NCBI GenBank assembly: GCA_964469215.1
Contig: CAYXYB010000001.1
Coordinates: 372,001 to 436,000 of the forward strand
DNA from: SKPS01 sp964469215
GTDB lineage: Bacteria; Bacteroidota; Bacteroidia; Bacteroidales; SKPS01
Length of the DNA: 64,000 nt
Reading direction: 5' to 3'
Under the pieces are notes generated by a model. That model worked only from the letters and a program-made list of their open reading frames with translations. It ran no database searches and had not been told where the DNA came from. Positions 53,834 to 63,595 of this stretch are shown in pieces. Both the position numbers and the translations under genes were made by a program. The stretch's first letter is position 1; each line of letters begins with the position of its first letter.

Positions 53834-54338
53834 TGTGCTCACATATTTCATAAGGTTTGTAGCTCTGGTTGCCACCCAGATACTTGTTCTGAACAAGGTG
53901 CAGTTCGGAGGTTACCTTAACCCCTATATCTACTTTCTGTTCATTCTGATGCTTCCGCTGCGTACACCACCACTGGTGATGATAATTACCGGATTTGCAT
54001 TGGGATTTATTGTCGACTTCTATTCCGGGCTTCCCGGCATACACACTGCATCCACCCTTTTTATTGCCTACTTCCGGAACCGAATAATAAAGGTGGTTAT
54101 CGGCCTCAGGGAAGAGGATTTTCTATCAGTGCCCGGATTCAGGGACCTCGGTGTTTTCCGGTTCATATATTATGCAGGTGTTATGGTCCTTATTCATCAC
54201 TTAATATTGTTTTTCCTGGAAGTATTCACCTTCAGCAATATATTTGAAACTCTGTTAAGAGCAGGTGTTAACACCATCGTTTCTCTATTGTTTATGATTG
54301 TGACACTGGTACTTTTTGAAAGGAAACATAATGAGTAA
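53823..54338 (+). CDS. mreD: rod shape-determining protein MreD
   Basis: A 171-residue inner-membrane protein with five or so hydrophobic segments, starting at ATG 53823 inside the mreC end. QILVLNKVQFGGYLNPYIYF and GLPGIHTASTLFIAYFRN are characteristic of the Bacteroidota MreD, as is the C-terminal VSLLFMIVTLVLFERK. It completes the elongasome membrane set. It overlaps the U32 gene by 8 bp. The usual next genes mrdA and rodA are absent here. Confidence 0.92.
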   Translation: MNSSVLTYFIRFVALVATQILVLNKVQFGGYLNPYIYFLFILMLPLRTPPLVMIITGFALGFIVDFYSGLPGIHTASTLFIAYFRNRIIKVVIGLREEDFLSVPGFRDLGVFRFIYYAGVMVLIHHLILFFLEVFTFSNIFETLLRAGVNTIVSLLFMIVTLVLFERKHNE

Positions 54339-55605
54339 TGGTATCAGAACTGCTGCTGTTGAAATTATGGCCCCTGTGGGAAGTTATGAATCTCTGACTG
54401 CTGCATGGCAGGGTGGGGCCAACTCCGTATATTTCGGTGTAGGAAAGCTGAATATGCGTTCGGGATCATCAGCCAACTTCTATTATGATGACCTTAGCGC
54501 AATAACCGCCTTTGCTCATGCACACGGCATAAAGTCCTATCTTACCCTCAACACCGTAATCTATGATCATGAACTGGAAGAGATGCGCAGGATTGTTGAT
54601 GCATCATCCGGAGCAGGCATCTCTGCAATAATTGCTTCCGATATGTCTGTTATCAGGTATTGCCGTGAGGTTGGTATGGAGGTTCACATGTCGACACAGA
54701 CCAATGTTTCTAACACCGATGCTGTAAGATACTGGTCGGAGTATGCCGATGTGATTGTTACTGCACGCGAACTTAACCTTGACCAGGTAAAAGAAATAAT
54801 TGATACCGTCAGGAAAGAAAATATCTGTGGACCCTCAGGAAAGCAGGTACGTATTGAATTGTTCGCCCACGGGGCTCTCTGTATGGCTATTTCGGGGAAA
54901 TGTTATCTGAGCCTTGACAATGAGCTTAAGTCGGGAAACAGGGGAGAGTGCCTGCAACTCTGCAGGAGGGGATACCGCGTTGCCGATGTAGATGGTGAGC
55001 ACGATTTTGTTATTGATAACGAATACATTATGTCTCCAAAGGACTTGTGTACCATAGGTTTTCTAGACAGGATCCTGGATGCAGGTGTTGTGGTGCTAAA
55101 GATCGAAGGAAGGGGGCGGCCTGCCGATTATGTGAAGACTGTAACAGAGTGCTATCGAGAAGCTGCCGACTGGTGGCTCTCGGGCAGGCCATGGCGGGAG
55201 GCGCCGCTGGATGATTGGATGGATCGCCTGAAAAGCGTCTATAACCGGGGTTTCTGGGATGGTTATTACCTTGGCAGAAGACTGGGAGAGTGGACAACCC
55301 GGTACGGAAACCTTGCCACAAGGAAAAAGGTCTATGCCGGCAGGATAACAAATTATTTTTCAAATATAGGTGTTGCTGAGGTGAAGCTGGAAGCTATTTC
55401 CGTGAATAAAGGTGACAGGATAATGATCATAGGGCCGACGACAGGGGTTGTTGAGCATGATGCTAATGAATTAAGGGTTGAGCTGGAACCTGTTGATATG
55501 GCAGCCAAAGGAGAGGTTTGTTCAATAAAGGTTCCTTCACTTGTTCGCAGGGGAGATAAGCTATACCGGATTATACCGGCGGAGCAGGTTACCGACGGGC
55601 AGTAG
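54331..55605 (+). CDS. U32-family protein (TrhP/YegQ-like)
   Basis: A 424-residue protein of the U32 group from ATG 54331, overlapping mreD. It begins VEIMAPVGSYESLTAAWQGG and has VYFGVGKLNMR, the metal-ligand region ELFAHGALCMAISGKCYLS then RGECLQLCRRGY with conserved cysteines near 190-215, and MSPKDLCTIGFLDRILDAGV. Relatives form the iron-sulfur tRNA-hydroxylation enzymes (TrhP) that make 5-hydroxyuridine. The last 17 bp overlap the convergent glycosyltransferase gene. Peptidase activity is doubtful for this branch. Confidence 0.88.
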   Translation: MSNGIRTAAVEIMAPVGSYESLTAAWQGGANSVYFGVGKLNMRSGSSANFYYDDLSAITAFAHAHGIKSYLTLNTVIYDHELEEMRRIVDASSGAGISAIIASDMSVIRYCREVGMEVHMSTQTNVSNTDAVRYWSEYADVIVTARELNLDQVKEIIDTVRKENICGPSGKQVRIELFAHGALCMAISGKCYLSLDNELKSGNRGECLQLCRRGYRVADVDGEHDFVIDNEYIMSPKDLCTIGFLDRILDAGVVVLKIEGRGRPADYVKTVTECYREAADWWLSGRPWREAPLDDWMDRLKSVYNRGFWDGYYLGRRLGEWTTRYGNLATRKKVYAGRITNYFSNIGVAEVKLEAISVNKGDRIMIIGPTTGVVEHDANELRVELEPVDMAAKGEVCSIKVPSLVRRGDKLYRIIPAEQVTDGQ

Positions 55606-56353
55606 AATGTAACCTTCGTAACTGTTTGTATTTCTTAAACACACCCACCGCTGTTCCGCAGCATACTTCCAGCCCTGCCTTGCCATCAAGAAATCCAAGG
55701 TTTATTAAATAATCCCTGATAAACCTTACCACAGGTGATAACCACAGTCTCACCGGGCCAACCTTTTTGCCTTTAGTGAACATTGAGTTTGCTGAGAGGG
55801 TGGCAAAATGATCCCGCTGGGCAAGATAATCCTGCCGTTTGGGGAATGAATAATGCAGCAGGTCACCTTTAAGGTGAATTTTGTCAGGTTGGCCTTTGAA
55901 TATGAGCACCTCATGGATATCACCTTCCCAGCGGCCGAAGTCACGATGCCAGATCCTGATCTTTGTATCAGGATACCAACCCGAATGTCGGATCCATTTA
56001 CCGCGGTAATTGGTAATGCGGTTCATCGAAAAGACCTTGTTTTCAGGCCACTCTTCAGAAATTTTTTCCAGAACAGAAGCTTTCAGCTGATCTGAAAGAG
56101 CCTCATCAGCATCTATGCTGAGGATCCATGGATTTTCAGTCTGCAGGTTTCCAAAATTCTTTGCCGGTGAGTATCCTTTCCATGTGCGCTCAAACACCCG
56201 GGCACCATACCGGCGGCATATTTCAACAGTTTCATCTGTTGATCCAGAGTCAATCACCAACACATCACCGATTATCCCCGACAGTGATTCAAGAGCACGC
56301 GCAATGTTCTCCTCTTCATTCCTGGTGATTATGACAGCAGAAATCTGTGGCAT
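55589..56353 (-). CDS. GT2 glycosyltransferase, WaaE-like
   Basis: A 254-residue inner-membrane-associated glycosyltransferase. The GT-A fold shows ISAVIITRNEEENIARALES, VIDSGSTDETVEIC and the catalytic IDADEAL motif near 80; RHSGWYPDTKIRIWHRDFGR and GDIHEVL near 125-145 are typical of the LPS core glycosyltransferase WaaE/KdtX. It probably adds a sugar to the lipopolysaccharide core or a related envelope glycan. Single gene. Confidence 0.9.
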   Translation of the reverse strand: MPQISAVIITRNEEENIARALESLSGIIGDVLVIDSGSTDETVEICRRYGARVFERTWKGYSPAKNFGNLQTENPWILSIDADEALSDQLKASVLEKISEEWPENKVFSMNRITNYRGKWIRHSGWYPDTKIRIWHRDFGRWEGDIHEVLIFKGQPDKIHLKGDLLHYSFPKRQDYLAQRDHFATLSANSMFTKGKKVGPVRLWLSPVVRFIRDYLINLGFLDGKAGLEVCCGTAVGVFKKYKQLRRLHSTARR

Positions 56354-56442
56354 ATTGTTGTGATTTACCTTTGGCTTAAAATATCCCGGCTAAATTAAAC
56401 AAAACAGTGATAAAAAGCCGGTCTGTAATAAGGAGGTGCAGG

Positions 56443-57690
56443 CTAATTGGAATAGAGGATTTTTATAAGTGACTCGTTCAACCTTGAAACAGCCCTTTCC
56501 ATGGCGGCTCCGGGGTTAAGTATTCTTCTGCTGATCAACGGGGTATATGTGGGAAAAGGAGAGTCGAAAGGTTGAAACTTCTGATCCATAACCACAATAC
56601 CACCAATTCGTGAAGCCTGATGGTTGTATGCAATGTATGCTGCGGAACTGTCAGGGGCTATATTGTTCTCTTTCAGATACTGAGGGTCACGTTGGACATG
56701 GTAAATCTTCTCCTGGGATGAAAAATGGTTAAGGTCTGCCGTATAAATATGTCCAAGGGAGGTATCGGGTTGTACCGGCTCAAGCTTGTTGTTCAGAAGG
56801 ATCGTATCAAGCATTCCATCTCTGACCAGATTAGAATTGTAGTCATAGAAGAAAAGCACCCTGGAGAATGTGTATCTGTTGAATGCATTTATCAGCATAA
56901 GGTTTTCTTTATGAGTTCTTGTTTTGAGCTGCTCCGCCTCTTTCACAAGGCCGTTTTCATGCAAAGCATTAATGCTGGTGAGCATAGAGCTGAGCCTTAC
57001 CAGCAAGACACCCTCCTTCAGCATCTGGGCATTAATGCTTGCAACTCTTCTTCTGGCAGCATCTTCAGTTGTTCTGCGTGAAGGACCCCATCTATCCAGG
57101 TTCCATCTTAACCCTACCTGGAAGTGAGTCATCGGAATATCCAGACCGGTAAAACCATATCGCAATACCAGAGCAGTTATATTATCGAAATATATTGTTG
57201 TACCCACAATAAACTGCCCCCAATTTCCAAACCCCTTAATCTCTTTTCGCTCAACTCCGGATGGAAAACTTCCGTTCAGGACAGCCATTTTAGAAGTGTT
57301 CTCAAAACCATACCGGTATCCGGCATTCAGCTGAATCAGCCCTGCCAGGAGATAGCCGGCCATGATCTCACTGCTGAAGTAAGAATATCTGTACTTCTGG
57401 TATGGTGTATCCCGGTTCACACCCTTTATGATGTACTCCAAATCAGTAGTTACACTGATTTCAGGTGTGAAATTCACACTCAGAAATATACCACCGTAAG
57501 GCATTGCAACACCGGTAAATCCCGTTGAATCACCGGTGAAGGATGAAGAGGTTATGCCTCCAACAACACCATAACTAAAAACAGGAGGAAAGCGATCAAA
57601 AGGCAGAATCTGAGCCGATAACTTATGATTTGCACTACAGATAACCACAAAATAGGCAAAAAACAAAACTATAAACCGGGAATTTTTCAT
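56443..57690 (-). CDS. outer-membrane beta-barrel protein, unknown
   Basis: A 415-residue protein from ATG 57690 with a signal peptide (MKNSRFIVLFFAYFVVICSA). The first half (about 40-215) reads as an OMP_b-brl_2-like barrel: FSYGVVGGITSSSFTGDSTG, GGIFLSVNFTPEISVTTDLE, LNAGYRYGFE and FIVGTTIYFDNITALVLRYG. A helical, charged region follows (about 215-260) and a further 150 residues have no recognised motif. I do not recognise the C-terminal half; the FlgD-like and lamin-tail proteins lie just downstream. Function unknown. Confidence 0.7.
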   Translation of the reverse strand: MKNSRFIVLFFAYFVVICSANHKLSAQILPFDRFPPVFSYGVVGGITSSSFTGDSTGFTGVAMPYGGIFLSVNFTPEISVTTDLEYIIKGVNRDTPYQKYRYSYFSSEIMAGYLLAGLIQLNAGYRYGFENTSKMAVLNGSFPSGVERKEIKGFGNWGQFIVGTTIYFDNITALVLRYGFTGLDIPMTHFQVGLRWNLDRWGPSRRTTEDAARRRVASINAQMLKEGVLLVRLSSMLTSINALHENGLVKEAEQLKTRTHKENLMLINAFNRYTFSRVLFFYDYNSNLVRDGMLDTILLNNKLEPVQPDTSLGHIYTADLNHFSSQEKIYHVQRDPQYLKENNIAPDSSAAYIAYNHQASRIGGIVVMDQKFQPFDSPFPTYTPLISRRILNPGAAMERAVSRLNESLIKILYSN

Positions 57691-57793
57691 CACATAATTT
57701 ATATGATTTGGTGCCACTAAGATAATACAATTTATGGGAATATGGGTGAACTCATCATAAATGAACGTACTTTTGTGCTACCGGGCGGGGATG

Positions 57794-57856
57794 TAACCGA
57801 ATGAATTTCGAATCTCGGCAAAAGCATAGTTTTAGGCGAGATTCGGTGTTCGGTTA
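57794..57856. repeat. two-part inverted repeat, long hairpin
   Basis: TAACCGAA (57794-57801) and CGAATCTCG (57809-57817) on the left pair perfectly with TTCGGTTA (57849-57856) and CGAGATTCG (57837-57845) on the right. The loop is 19 nt and the internal bulges are 7 and 3 nt. No T-tract follows on either strand, so an ordinary terminator is unlikely; it could be a small mobile-type element or a protein-binding or 3'-end processing site. It lies 21 bp beyond the stop of the 873-residue surface protein gene on the minus strand. Confidence 0.7.
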
Positions 57857-57876
57857 TCAAAAAAATTTCTCATTTA

Positions 57877-60486
57877 TTAATCTATCAGCACAACAGGGAT
57901 TTTGTATTTTCTGTATCCCATTTGTTCCTGGTAAAGATAGACGCAGACGATGTAGACGCCTCCCGGGCAGAGGGCACCATTGTTGCAGGTTCCATCCCAT
58001 GGAATACAATCACCTGATGCGGCAATGCTTTCACGAAGCAGGTGCCTTACTGTTCTTCCGCTCTCATCAACCACAATGATTCCTGCTCTTGTTCCCACCG
58101 GAATTTCATCAAGAAAAACAAAGGCAAGATTATTTTTCAGCGTGCTGTGTGGGCTGAACCATGAGGGTTCCACTCGTGGTTTGCCGGCAATAAGAGATGA
58201 TGACGGCCCCTGTGAGTTACTCCTTGTTGGCGTTGCCCATCCGGATGCTGCACTGGCAGAATACCAGTTCTCTCTTCTTGACCCTGACATAGAAACAGAA
58301 AGACGTTCCAGTGCTATTCCACGTGTGTCGGAAATGCCAGGAGCATGAAATGCCGGCAGAAAAGTCATCCGGTCCAGCCACCTGCCATTCTGGCCCGAGA
58401 TGATGTAGTCGCCCCCCTGGTCAGGAAGCGAAGGAAGCTTTGAGCTCAGATGAACCTTCCCCGGTTTAGCATTGGGATGGTTGGCTAAAACCTTGTCAAC
58501 ATTCCGGGTTATAACTGCATAATCATCCGGAAAGAGAAGTGCCACCTGATCTGTCAGAGGGTAAATGTCTTCTACCACCATTTCAAGAGTGTCAATACGG
58601 GCCAGCACGCACATCGAAAGGTCAATAATCCTGTTAGAGTTGTTATAAAGTTCGATATACTCTTCTCCGTAAACTGATGGTATGAACATGATCTCGTTGA
58701 AGACAAGGTCTGCACTGTCGGGTATTGCAGGTATGCCGAATGGTAGTTTAGCTCCAAGACTGAAATTTCCGGCACAATCTTTCAGGGTGTCTTTCTGCAC
58801 AAGGTGATAAATTTTGTCAGGCAATAAATGTTCTGCAAGGTGGAAATCAACCTGGTTATACAAAGGTGTTTTAAGGGAAAAGGACGAAATGGCTCCTGGT
58901 ATGTTCTCAACTTCAAAGAGAATCAACATGTTCCGCATTGTATCTAAAGGTTCGCTGAATGATACCTGCAAAAGCATATCGTTTATTACACTAACTTTAA
59001 GTGTAGCAGGAGCCTTGATATCAGAAAACGGATTGAAAAAACTGTTTTGTTTGCCGGGAGTTCCACCAGTAACATCTCTGCTGCTGCACCAGGTACCAGT
59101 CTGATCGCATGGATTTTCAGAGTCTTTCAGTTCAAGAGAATAGCCTCCATCAGCCTGATGTGTTGTTGCATGCCACGCCGACAGATAGCATACTGCATGT
59201 ACAAGGTTCCCTTTAAAATCCTGCAAAGCGAGGCAGGCCCCCTCGTTTTTCAACTGAAGTTTGGATAGTCCGGCCATGTAGGTGTATCCTTCCCATAGAG
59301 AGGTATCATTTTCATTGACAAGTAACAGATAACCGTCACCTGGCAATACCATGCATGGCAAAGGGATCCTGGTATTGTCTATCCACAGTGTCCATCCGCA
59401 TAGCGAAATATCAAATGATGCCACATTATTTATTTCAATGTATTCAGATTCGGGCAATTTCACTGCCGGAGACGGATCAGCCATTATCTCCGTAATAAGA
59501 ACATCATTCCTCAGGGCGGTATACCAGGTGAAGGAAATTACCGAGTCAACCATCACATTGCCGGCTCTGTCGGTGATGCCGCAAAGAGTAAGGGTAAGTT
59601 GCTGCCCATCAGGAAAAGCAAAGGGATAATGAAGGTGAACAGTTGATGGATCGGAATCGGTAATGACGCACAACAATGGCTTCCCGACAGGATTGCTGAC
59701 AGTAAATCCCGCAAGGTTCTGAGAATTTGAAGAATGAATAGGTTCTGAAAACTTCAGGGAGATCTGAAAAGGATCCTTTAGGGAAAACTCCCTGAGAAAT
59801 GGAGATAAAGTATCAATAGTGAGTCCACCACATAAAACATCATCAACATAAAACTTCGTAGCATTGCTTGAGGTATACCGGCATTCAACACCTGCCAGTG
59901 CAATATCCGGGGTTACCGGATAAAAGATCGAGTCAACAAGAGTGAGAGTGTTACCACCTGTAGGGTTGGTGTACAAAAACCAATGATTGCTTTTACACAC
60001 TACTTTAAAGCGCAACTGGTTGGTTGATTGATTGTAAATATTTACAGTATCGATAATTAAAGGCACAGTTTGTCCGGCGGATTCGTAGTACAATCCTACC
60101 AGGTCGTTATCCATACCAACACCGATAAAAACAGCGTCTTCGGTAATTGCCGGAAACGAGGTGCTACCCGTCAGATAAAAACGTACGTGGTTTGAGGCAG
60201 ATGGATTGAATGAAAGCTTGAACCAGGCAGACCACTCCATCATACTGTTCCATGGCTGCAAGGCGTAAATTACCGATTTGCCGGAGCCAGTTGTATTAAG
60301 CTGTAATGCCGGCCTCTGTTCAACAGGGATTGCCGTTGATGAGGTATATCGGAAATGTGCTGTATCGCCATTCCAGCAGACCAATCCTGAACTGTCATCT
60401 GAGAAATCATCGAAAAACTGACAATGACCTGAAAAGGCAGATATCAGCAAAAATACAGCAACGGAAAAAGATCTGCTAAGGCTCAT
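57877..60486 (-). CDS. large secreted protein with lamin-tail domains
   Basis: An 869-residue exported protein from ATG 60486, chosen for the GGAGG just upstream and the signal peptide (MSLSRSFSVAVFLLISAFSG). Domains in order: a jelly-roll-like region (about 25-215), an SbsA/Ig-like domain (RFSLKDPFQISLKFSEPIHS at about 230-320), a lamin-tail domain (LITEIMADPSPAVKLPESEY, about 335-450), a second Ig-like segment, a second lamin-tail domain (VFNEIMFIPSVYGEEYIELY, about 595-730), and a C-terminal FlgD/CHU-C-like fold (GIIVVDESGRTVRHLL, CNNGALCPGGVYIVCVYL). The last fold often carries T9SS export in Bacteroidota. Function unknown. Confidence 0.8.
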   Translation of the reverse strand: MSLSRSFSVAVFLLISAFSGHCQFFDDFSDDSSGLVCWNGDTAHFRYTSSTAIPVEQRPALQLNTTGSGKSVIYALQPWNSMMEWSAWFKLSFNPSASNHVRFYLTGSTSFPAITEDAVFIGVGMDNDLVGLYYESAGQTVPLIIDTVNIYNQSTNQLRFKVVCKSNHWFLYTNPTGGNTLTLVDSIFYPVTPDIALAGVECRYTSSNATKFYVDDVLCGGLTIDTLSPFLREFSLKDPFQISLKFSEPIHSSNSQNLAGFTVSNPVGKPLLCVITDSDPSTVHLHYPFAFPDGQQLTLTLCGITDRAGNVMVDSVISFTWYTALRNDVLITEIMADPSPAVKLPESEYIEINNVASFDISLCGWTLWIDNTRIPLPCMVLPGDGYLLLVNENDTSLWEGYTYMAGLSKLQLKNEGACLALQDFKGNLVHAVCYLSAWHATTHQADGGYSLELKDSENPCDQTGTWCSSRDVTGGTPGKQNSFFNPFSDIKAPATLKVSVINDMLLQVSFSEPLDTMRNMLILFEVENIPGAISSFSLKTPLYNQVDFHLAEHLLPDKIYHLVQKDTLKDCAGNFSLGAKLPFGIPAIPDSADLVFNEIMFIPSVYGEEYIELYNNSNRIIDLSMCVLARIDTLEMVVEDIYPLTDQVALLFPDDYAVITRNVDKVLANHPNAKPGKVHLSSKLPSLPDQGGDYIISGQNGRWLDRMTFLPAFHAPGISDTRGIALERLSVSMSGSRRENWYSASAASGWATPTRSNSQGPSSSLIAGKPRVEPSWFSPHSTLKNNLAFVFLDEIPVGTRAGIIVVDESGRTVRHLLRESIAASGDCIPWDGTCNNGALCPGGVYIVCVYLYQEQMGYRKYKIPVVLID

Positions 60487-60618
60487 ATTAACCTCCATAT
60501 AATAATAATTACCACATTCCGGATTCGGTCCGGTATAAGGTATATTTGACTAAATGGAGAAAAAAGGAAGAAAAAATCAAATAATCGTTTCGGCTGGCGA
60601 CTGAGACAAGGACTTAAT

Positions 60619-62103
60619 TTACATCATTCGGTCATTATGCCTCACATAATCAAGAAGTTGATTGGCCACATCCGATACAAGGACAATTTTGTCGTAATCG
60701 ATAAAAACACCATTGAAATACTGCATCACCAGTGAGTCGCCGTGACACGTTTCAGGCAGGATACCGGTAAACAGGAATCCAAGGCTTTCGAGTTGAGGTA
60801 CTATCTGCGGTGTCATCGGATCTCTCAGGTTAAGGTAGAGCTCAATCACCTGGATCTCATCCCTGAACACTTTCCTCATTTCATTTCGCATAACCTGCAT
60901 TGTATCGGGGCCGTACTCCATAACTATCATCTCTGCCAGCGATCTCAGTGAATGAACCTTAACCTCCATCACGCATTTCTCACCTGAAGGCTGTGGGTTT
61001 TTGTCCAGAATACATTCAACATCATCACCAATATTTTCAAAAAGCAACTCAATCATGCTGCGATGATGCATTGGTGCGTATATCTTCCTTTTAACAGGTT
61101 TTGCAAGGTACTTAAAGCCAAGCACATCGGAATTTCTTTGAATAAGAGTATCTGCAATTCCCTTAAATGATAAACTTTTGGGAGAGTGACCCAGAAGCAT
61201 GCCGCAGTCTTTATAGCCTAGTTTCTGACAGAGTTTTTGTGTATATGGATGAGCGGTTACCTCTTTGACCTGAATTCCTCCCACACTTCTCTTCAATGCC
61301 TGTAACTCCGTGAATTCACTAAGTTGACGTGCAAAACCCTGGCCACGGTACTTCTTCTTTGTAACTACAATTCCTAATTCAGGAGGAAGAAGATCGTAAA
61401 AAATCAATCCGCAGTGCCCACCAATATCATTATCACCTGTAACGGCAACAACGGAGATTAGTTTGCCCTGAAGGTTCATGGCTGCAACTCTTTCAGGGAA
61501 GTACATGTTTTCGTTTGCGTAAGAATAGCCGTAGCAATCGTAGATACATCTGCATACCTCAACAGCTTCATTCTGCTTCATCAGACGAATGTTGAACTCG
61601 TATTTCTCAATTTCTTTATCCTGCGCAGGAGGGGGAACAGCCTCCGGCTCAGCAGGTTCAACCCCTTCGGGCACCACGCTTTTTGTGTTCAGATATTTAA
61701 TAAAAACCACCTCTTTCCCCTTAACGCCGAGGTTGTTGTAACGGTATTCATCCATGGTTTTGCGAATCAGAAATGTGCCAAGCCCTTCAGTATTGAGTTT
61801 GTCGGATTCTGAATCAGGATCAAAAACCGGTTCTGCATCAGGATCGTATGGCAGTCCCATATCATGAATACAGATCTCAATACCATCGGGACGGTTTATG
61901 AACCTGATGTCAAATTCGGACTCTTCGTCAACTCCAAACGACTGTTTTATAACATTCAGACAGGCTTCTTCAACAGCAAGCTGAATTCTGTTGCTGTCCC
62001 ACTTCGAAAAACCAATAAGCTCCGCAACAACACCTGCATAAGCTGTTGCAGCAGATATAAGCGACCTCTCGTTCGGAAGGCGTATCAATCCCATGTCTTT
62101 CAT
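60619..62103 (-). CDS. HATPase anti-sigma-like protein fused to GNAT
   Basis: A 494-residue cytoplasmic fusion. Residues about 1-140 are an RsbW-type serine kinase/ATPase: EEACLNVIKQSFGV (N box), ICIHDMGLPYDPD and EGLGTFLIRKTMDEY (G2). A proline/glutamate linker (about 142-160) leads to a GNAT acetyltransferase-like domain (about 170-320) with LGIVVTKKKYRGQGFARQL as the acetyl-CoA loop and a C-terminal extension to 494. The gene follows a STAS protein gene on the same strand (182 bp apart), the usual partner of such kinases. Targets are unknown; the arrangement is a partner-switching pair with an acetyltransferase output. Confidence 0.82.
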   Translation of the reverse strand: MKDMGLIRLPNERSLISAATAYAGVVAELIGFSKWDSNRIQLAVEEACLNVIKQSFGVDEESEFDIRFINRPDGIEICIHDMGLPYDPDAEPVFDPDSESDKLNTEGLGTFLIRKTMDEYRYNNLGVKGKEVVFIKYLNTKSVVPEGVEPAEPEAVPPPAQDKEIEKYEFNIRLMKQNEAVEVCRCIYDCYGYSYANENMYFPERVAAMNLQGKLISVVAVTGDNDIGGHCGLIFYDLLPPELGIVVTKKKYRGQGFARQLSEFTELQALKRSVGGIQVKEVTAHPYTQKLCQKLGYKDCGMLLGHSPKSLSFKGIADTLIQRNSDVLGFKYLAKPVKRKIYAPMHHRSMIELLFENIGDDVECILDKNPQPSGEKCVMEVKVHSLRSLAEMIVMEYGPDTMQVMRNEMRKVFRDEIQVIELYLNLRDPMTPQIVPQLESLGFLFTGILPETCHGDSLVMQYFNGVFIDYDKIVLVSDVANQLLDYVRHNDRMM

Positions 62104-62285
62104 CTAAATATGATTTTAATTATCGAACTCACTATTAGGGCTTTAATGAAGGATGAAATAGTTTTTAAAATTAATCATGCACCCGCTCAATTTGCGGTGG
62201 GGTAAAATCAATTTCTGAGAGTTATTCTTTATCTATCGATGATTATTATTTAAATCAACACAGAGTCTTCTCTGAGAAATTTTGG

Positions 62286-62612
62286 TCAGGTTGCGGCTGA
62301 ATCGACATCCTCGTATATTGGGAATATGGTTGTAAAACCCGAGATTTTAAATATCTCGTTTATAGCTGGTTGAAGGCTGCAGATCTTTAGTTCGCCACCG
62401 GAATTATTGATTTTTTTTAGTGCAATCAGAAATACCCGCAGCCCGGAACTGCTGATATAATCCATTTTTTCACAATCGATAATAATTTTTGCGCTGGGTT
62501 CAATTATTTCATTGACGCTGGATTCAAAACCGGGTGAAGTAGCTGTGTCCAATCGCCCCTGAATGCTAATGACCTGGTAGTTGCCCCGGATACTGATCTG
62601 TGTGTTCATCAT
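62286..62612 (-). CDS. STAS-domain anti-sigma factor antagonist
   Basis: A 108-residue single STAS domain. The conserved segment CEKMDYISSSGLRVFL near 47-62 carries the phosphorylatable serine (Ser55 or Ser56), preceded by VISIQGRLDTATSPGFE and followed by LKICSLQPAINEIFKISGF. Such proteins are phosphorylated by RsbW-type kinases, and their phosphorylation state switches partners. The HATPase-GNAT gene lies downstream. The target of the switch is not visible here. Confidence 0.92.
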   Translation of the reverse strand: MMNTQISIRGNYQVISIQGRLDTATSPGFESSVNEIIEPSAKIIIDCEKMDYISSSGLRVFLIALKKINNSGGELKICSLQPAINEIFKISGFTTIFPIYEDVDSAAT

Positions 62613-62844
62613 AAAAAACAGCTTAATTTATCAGAATAAATATTGAAAGAATATAACTCAAACAAAACTACTATTTATTTGAATAACTCAAATGTTTTGT
62701 AGAATAAATTGTCTTCATGTTCTTTCTCCAGATCTTTTTAGTCTGATTTTATTTAAACAACAGCCTCCGTAAGATACTCTGATAGTATTTATATTTGTCA
62801 ATTGATCTTACATCAATCAGTAAACCATCATTTATCCCAGAGAA

Positions 62845-63546
62845 ATGAAACACAATACAAGTTTGATTCACAAGACAGTTTATGTCGGCATCATTCTTTT
62901 TGCACTAGCAGGCTGCAGAACACCGGCACTACGGCACCCCAATCTGATATCAGAAATGACAGAATACCTTGAGCAGGTTGCTGAAAACAATTTTATGGGG
63001 CTGGTTGATCTTGAGGTTTTTATACCAGGTATTATAACCGATATCCGTTATGCAACAACCAATAATTTCACCGGTGAACAGATCTATACCGAAGCCGGTG
63101 TATTTGTCCGCCGGCCTGTTGCAGAAGCCTTAAAGAAAGTACAGGATTCTTTATCTGCCCATGGGCTAGGACTTAAAATTTACGATGCTTACAGGCCTTA
63201 TTCAGCATCTGTAAAATTCTGGGAGGTGTATCCTGATACCAACTTCGTGGCGGATCCGAAATATGGCTCACGGCATAACCGCGGATGCGCAGTTGATGTA
63301 ACCCTGGTGAACCTCAGCACACGAGAAGAGATTCCAATGCCAACTGATTATGATGATTTTTCGGAGAAAGCACATCCGGAATTTATGGAATTCTCTGAAG
63401 AGGTGATTTATAACCGCTCATTGCTGTTTGGCATAATGGGGAGTTATGGTTTTTCTCACTATCCATCCGAGTGGTGGCATTTCGATTTCAACGGTTGGGA
63501 AGAATATCCTTTAATGGATATTTCATTCAGAGATTTAAGGAATTAA
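62845..63546 (+). CDS. D-alanyl-D-alanine dipeptidase, VanX/DdpX family
   Basis: A 233-residue M15D dipeptidase with a lipoprotein signal (lipobox LAGC, cysteine at about residue 23). Zinc ligands are seen in SRHNRGCAVDVTL near 140 (SxHxxGxAxD) and the catalytic Glu and His in EWWHFDF near 208; RYATTNNFTGEQIY and DAYRPYSA also match. It likely cleaves D-Ala-D-Ala dipeptides in the periplasm for peptidoglycan recycling. Vancomycin resistance is not implied, since vanH/vanA partners are missing. Confidence 0.92.
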   Translation: MKHNTSLIHKTVYVGIILFALAGCRTPALRHPNLISEMTEYLEQVAENNFMGLVDLEVFIPGIITDIRYATTNNFTGEQIYTEAGVFVRRPVAEALKKVQDSLSAHGLGLKIYDAYRPYSASVKFWEVYPDTNFVADPKYGSRHNRGCAVDVTLVNLSTREEIPMPTDYDDFSEKAHPEFMEFSEEVIYNRSLLFGIMGSYGFSHYPSEWWHFDFNGWEEYPLMDISFRDLRN

Positions 63547-63595
63547 TTCATGGAATTCTCATCAGTGATTTTGGGAAATATGTTATTGGATTCTC

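Noticed and set aside
62845..63546. VanX-like gene as part of a vancomycin-resistance cluster
   Set aside because: No vanH, vanA, vanR or vanS genes are nearby; a recycling dipeptidase is the simpler reading.
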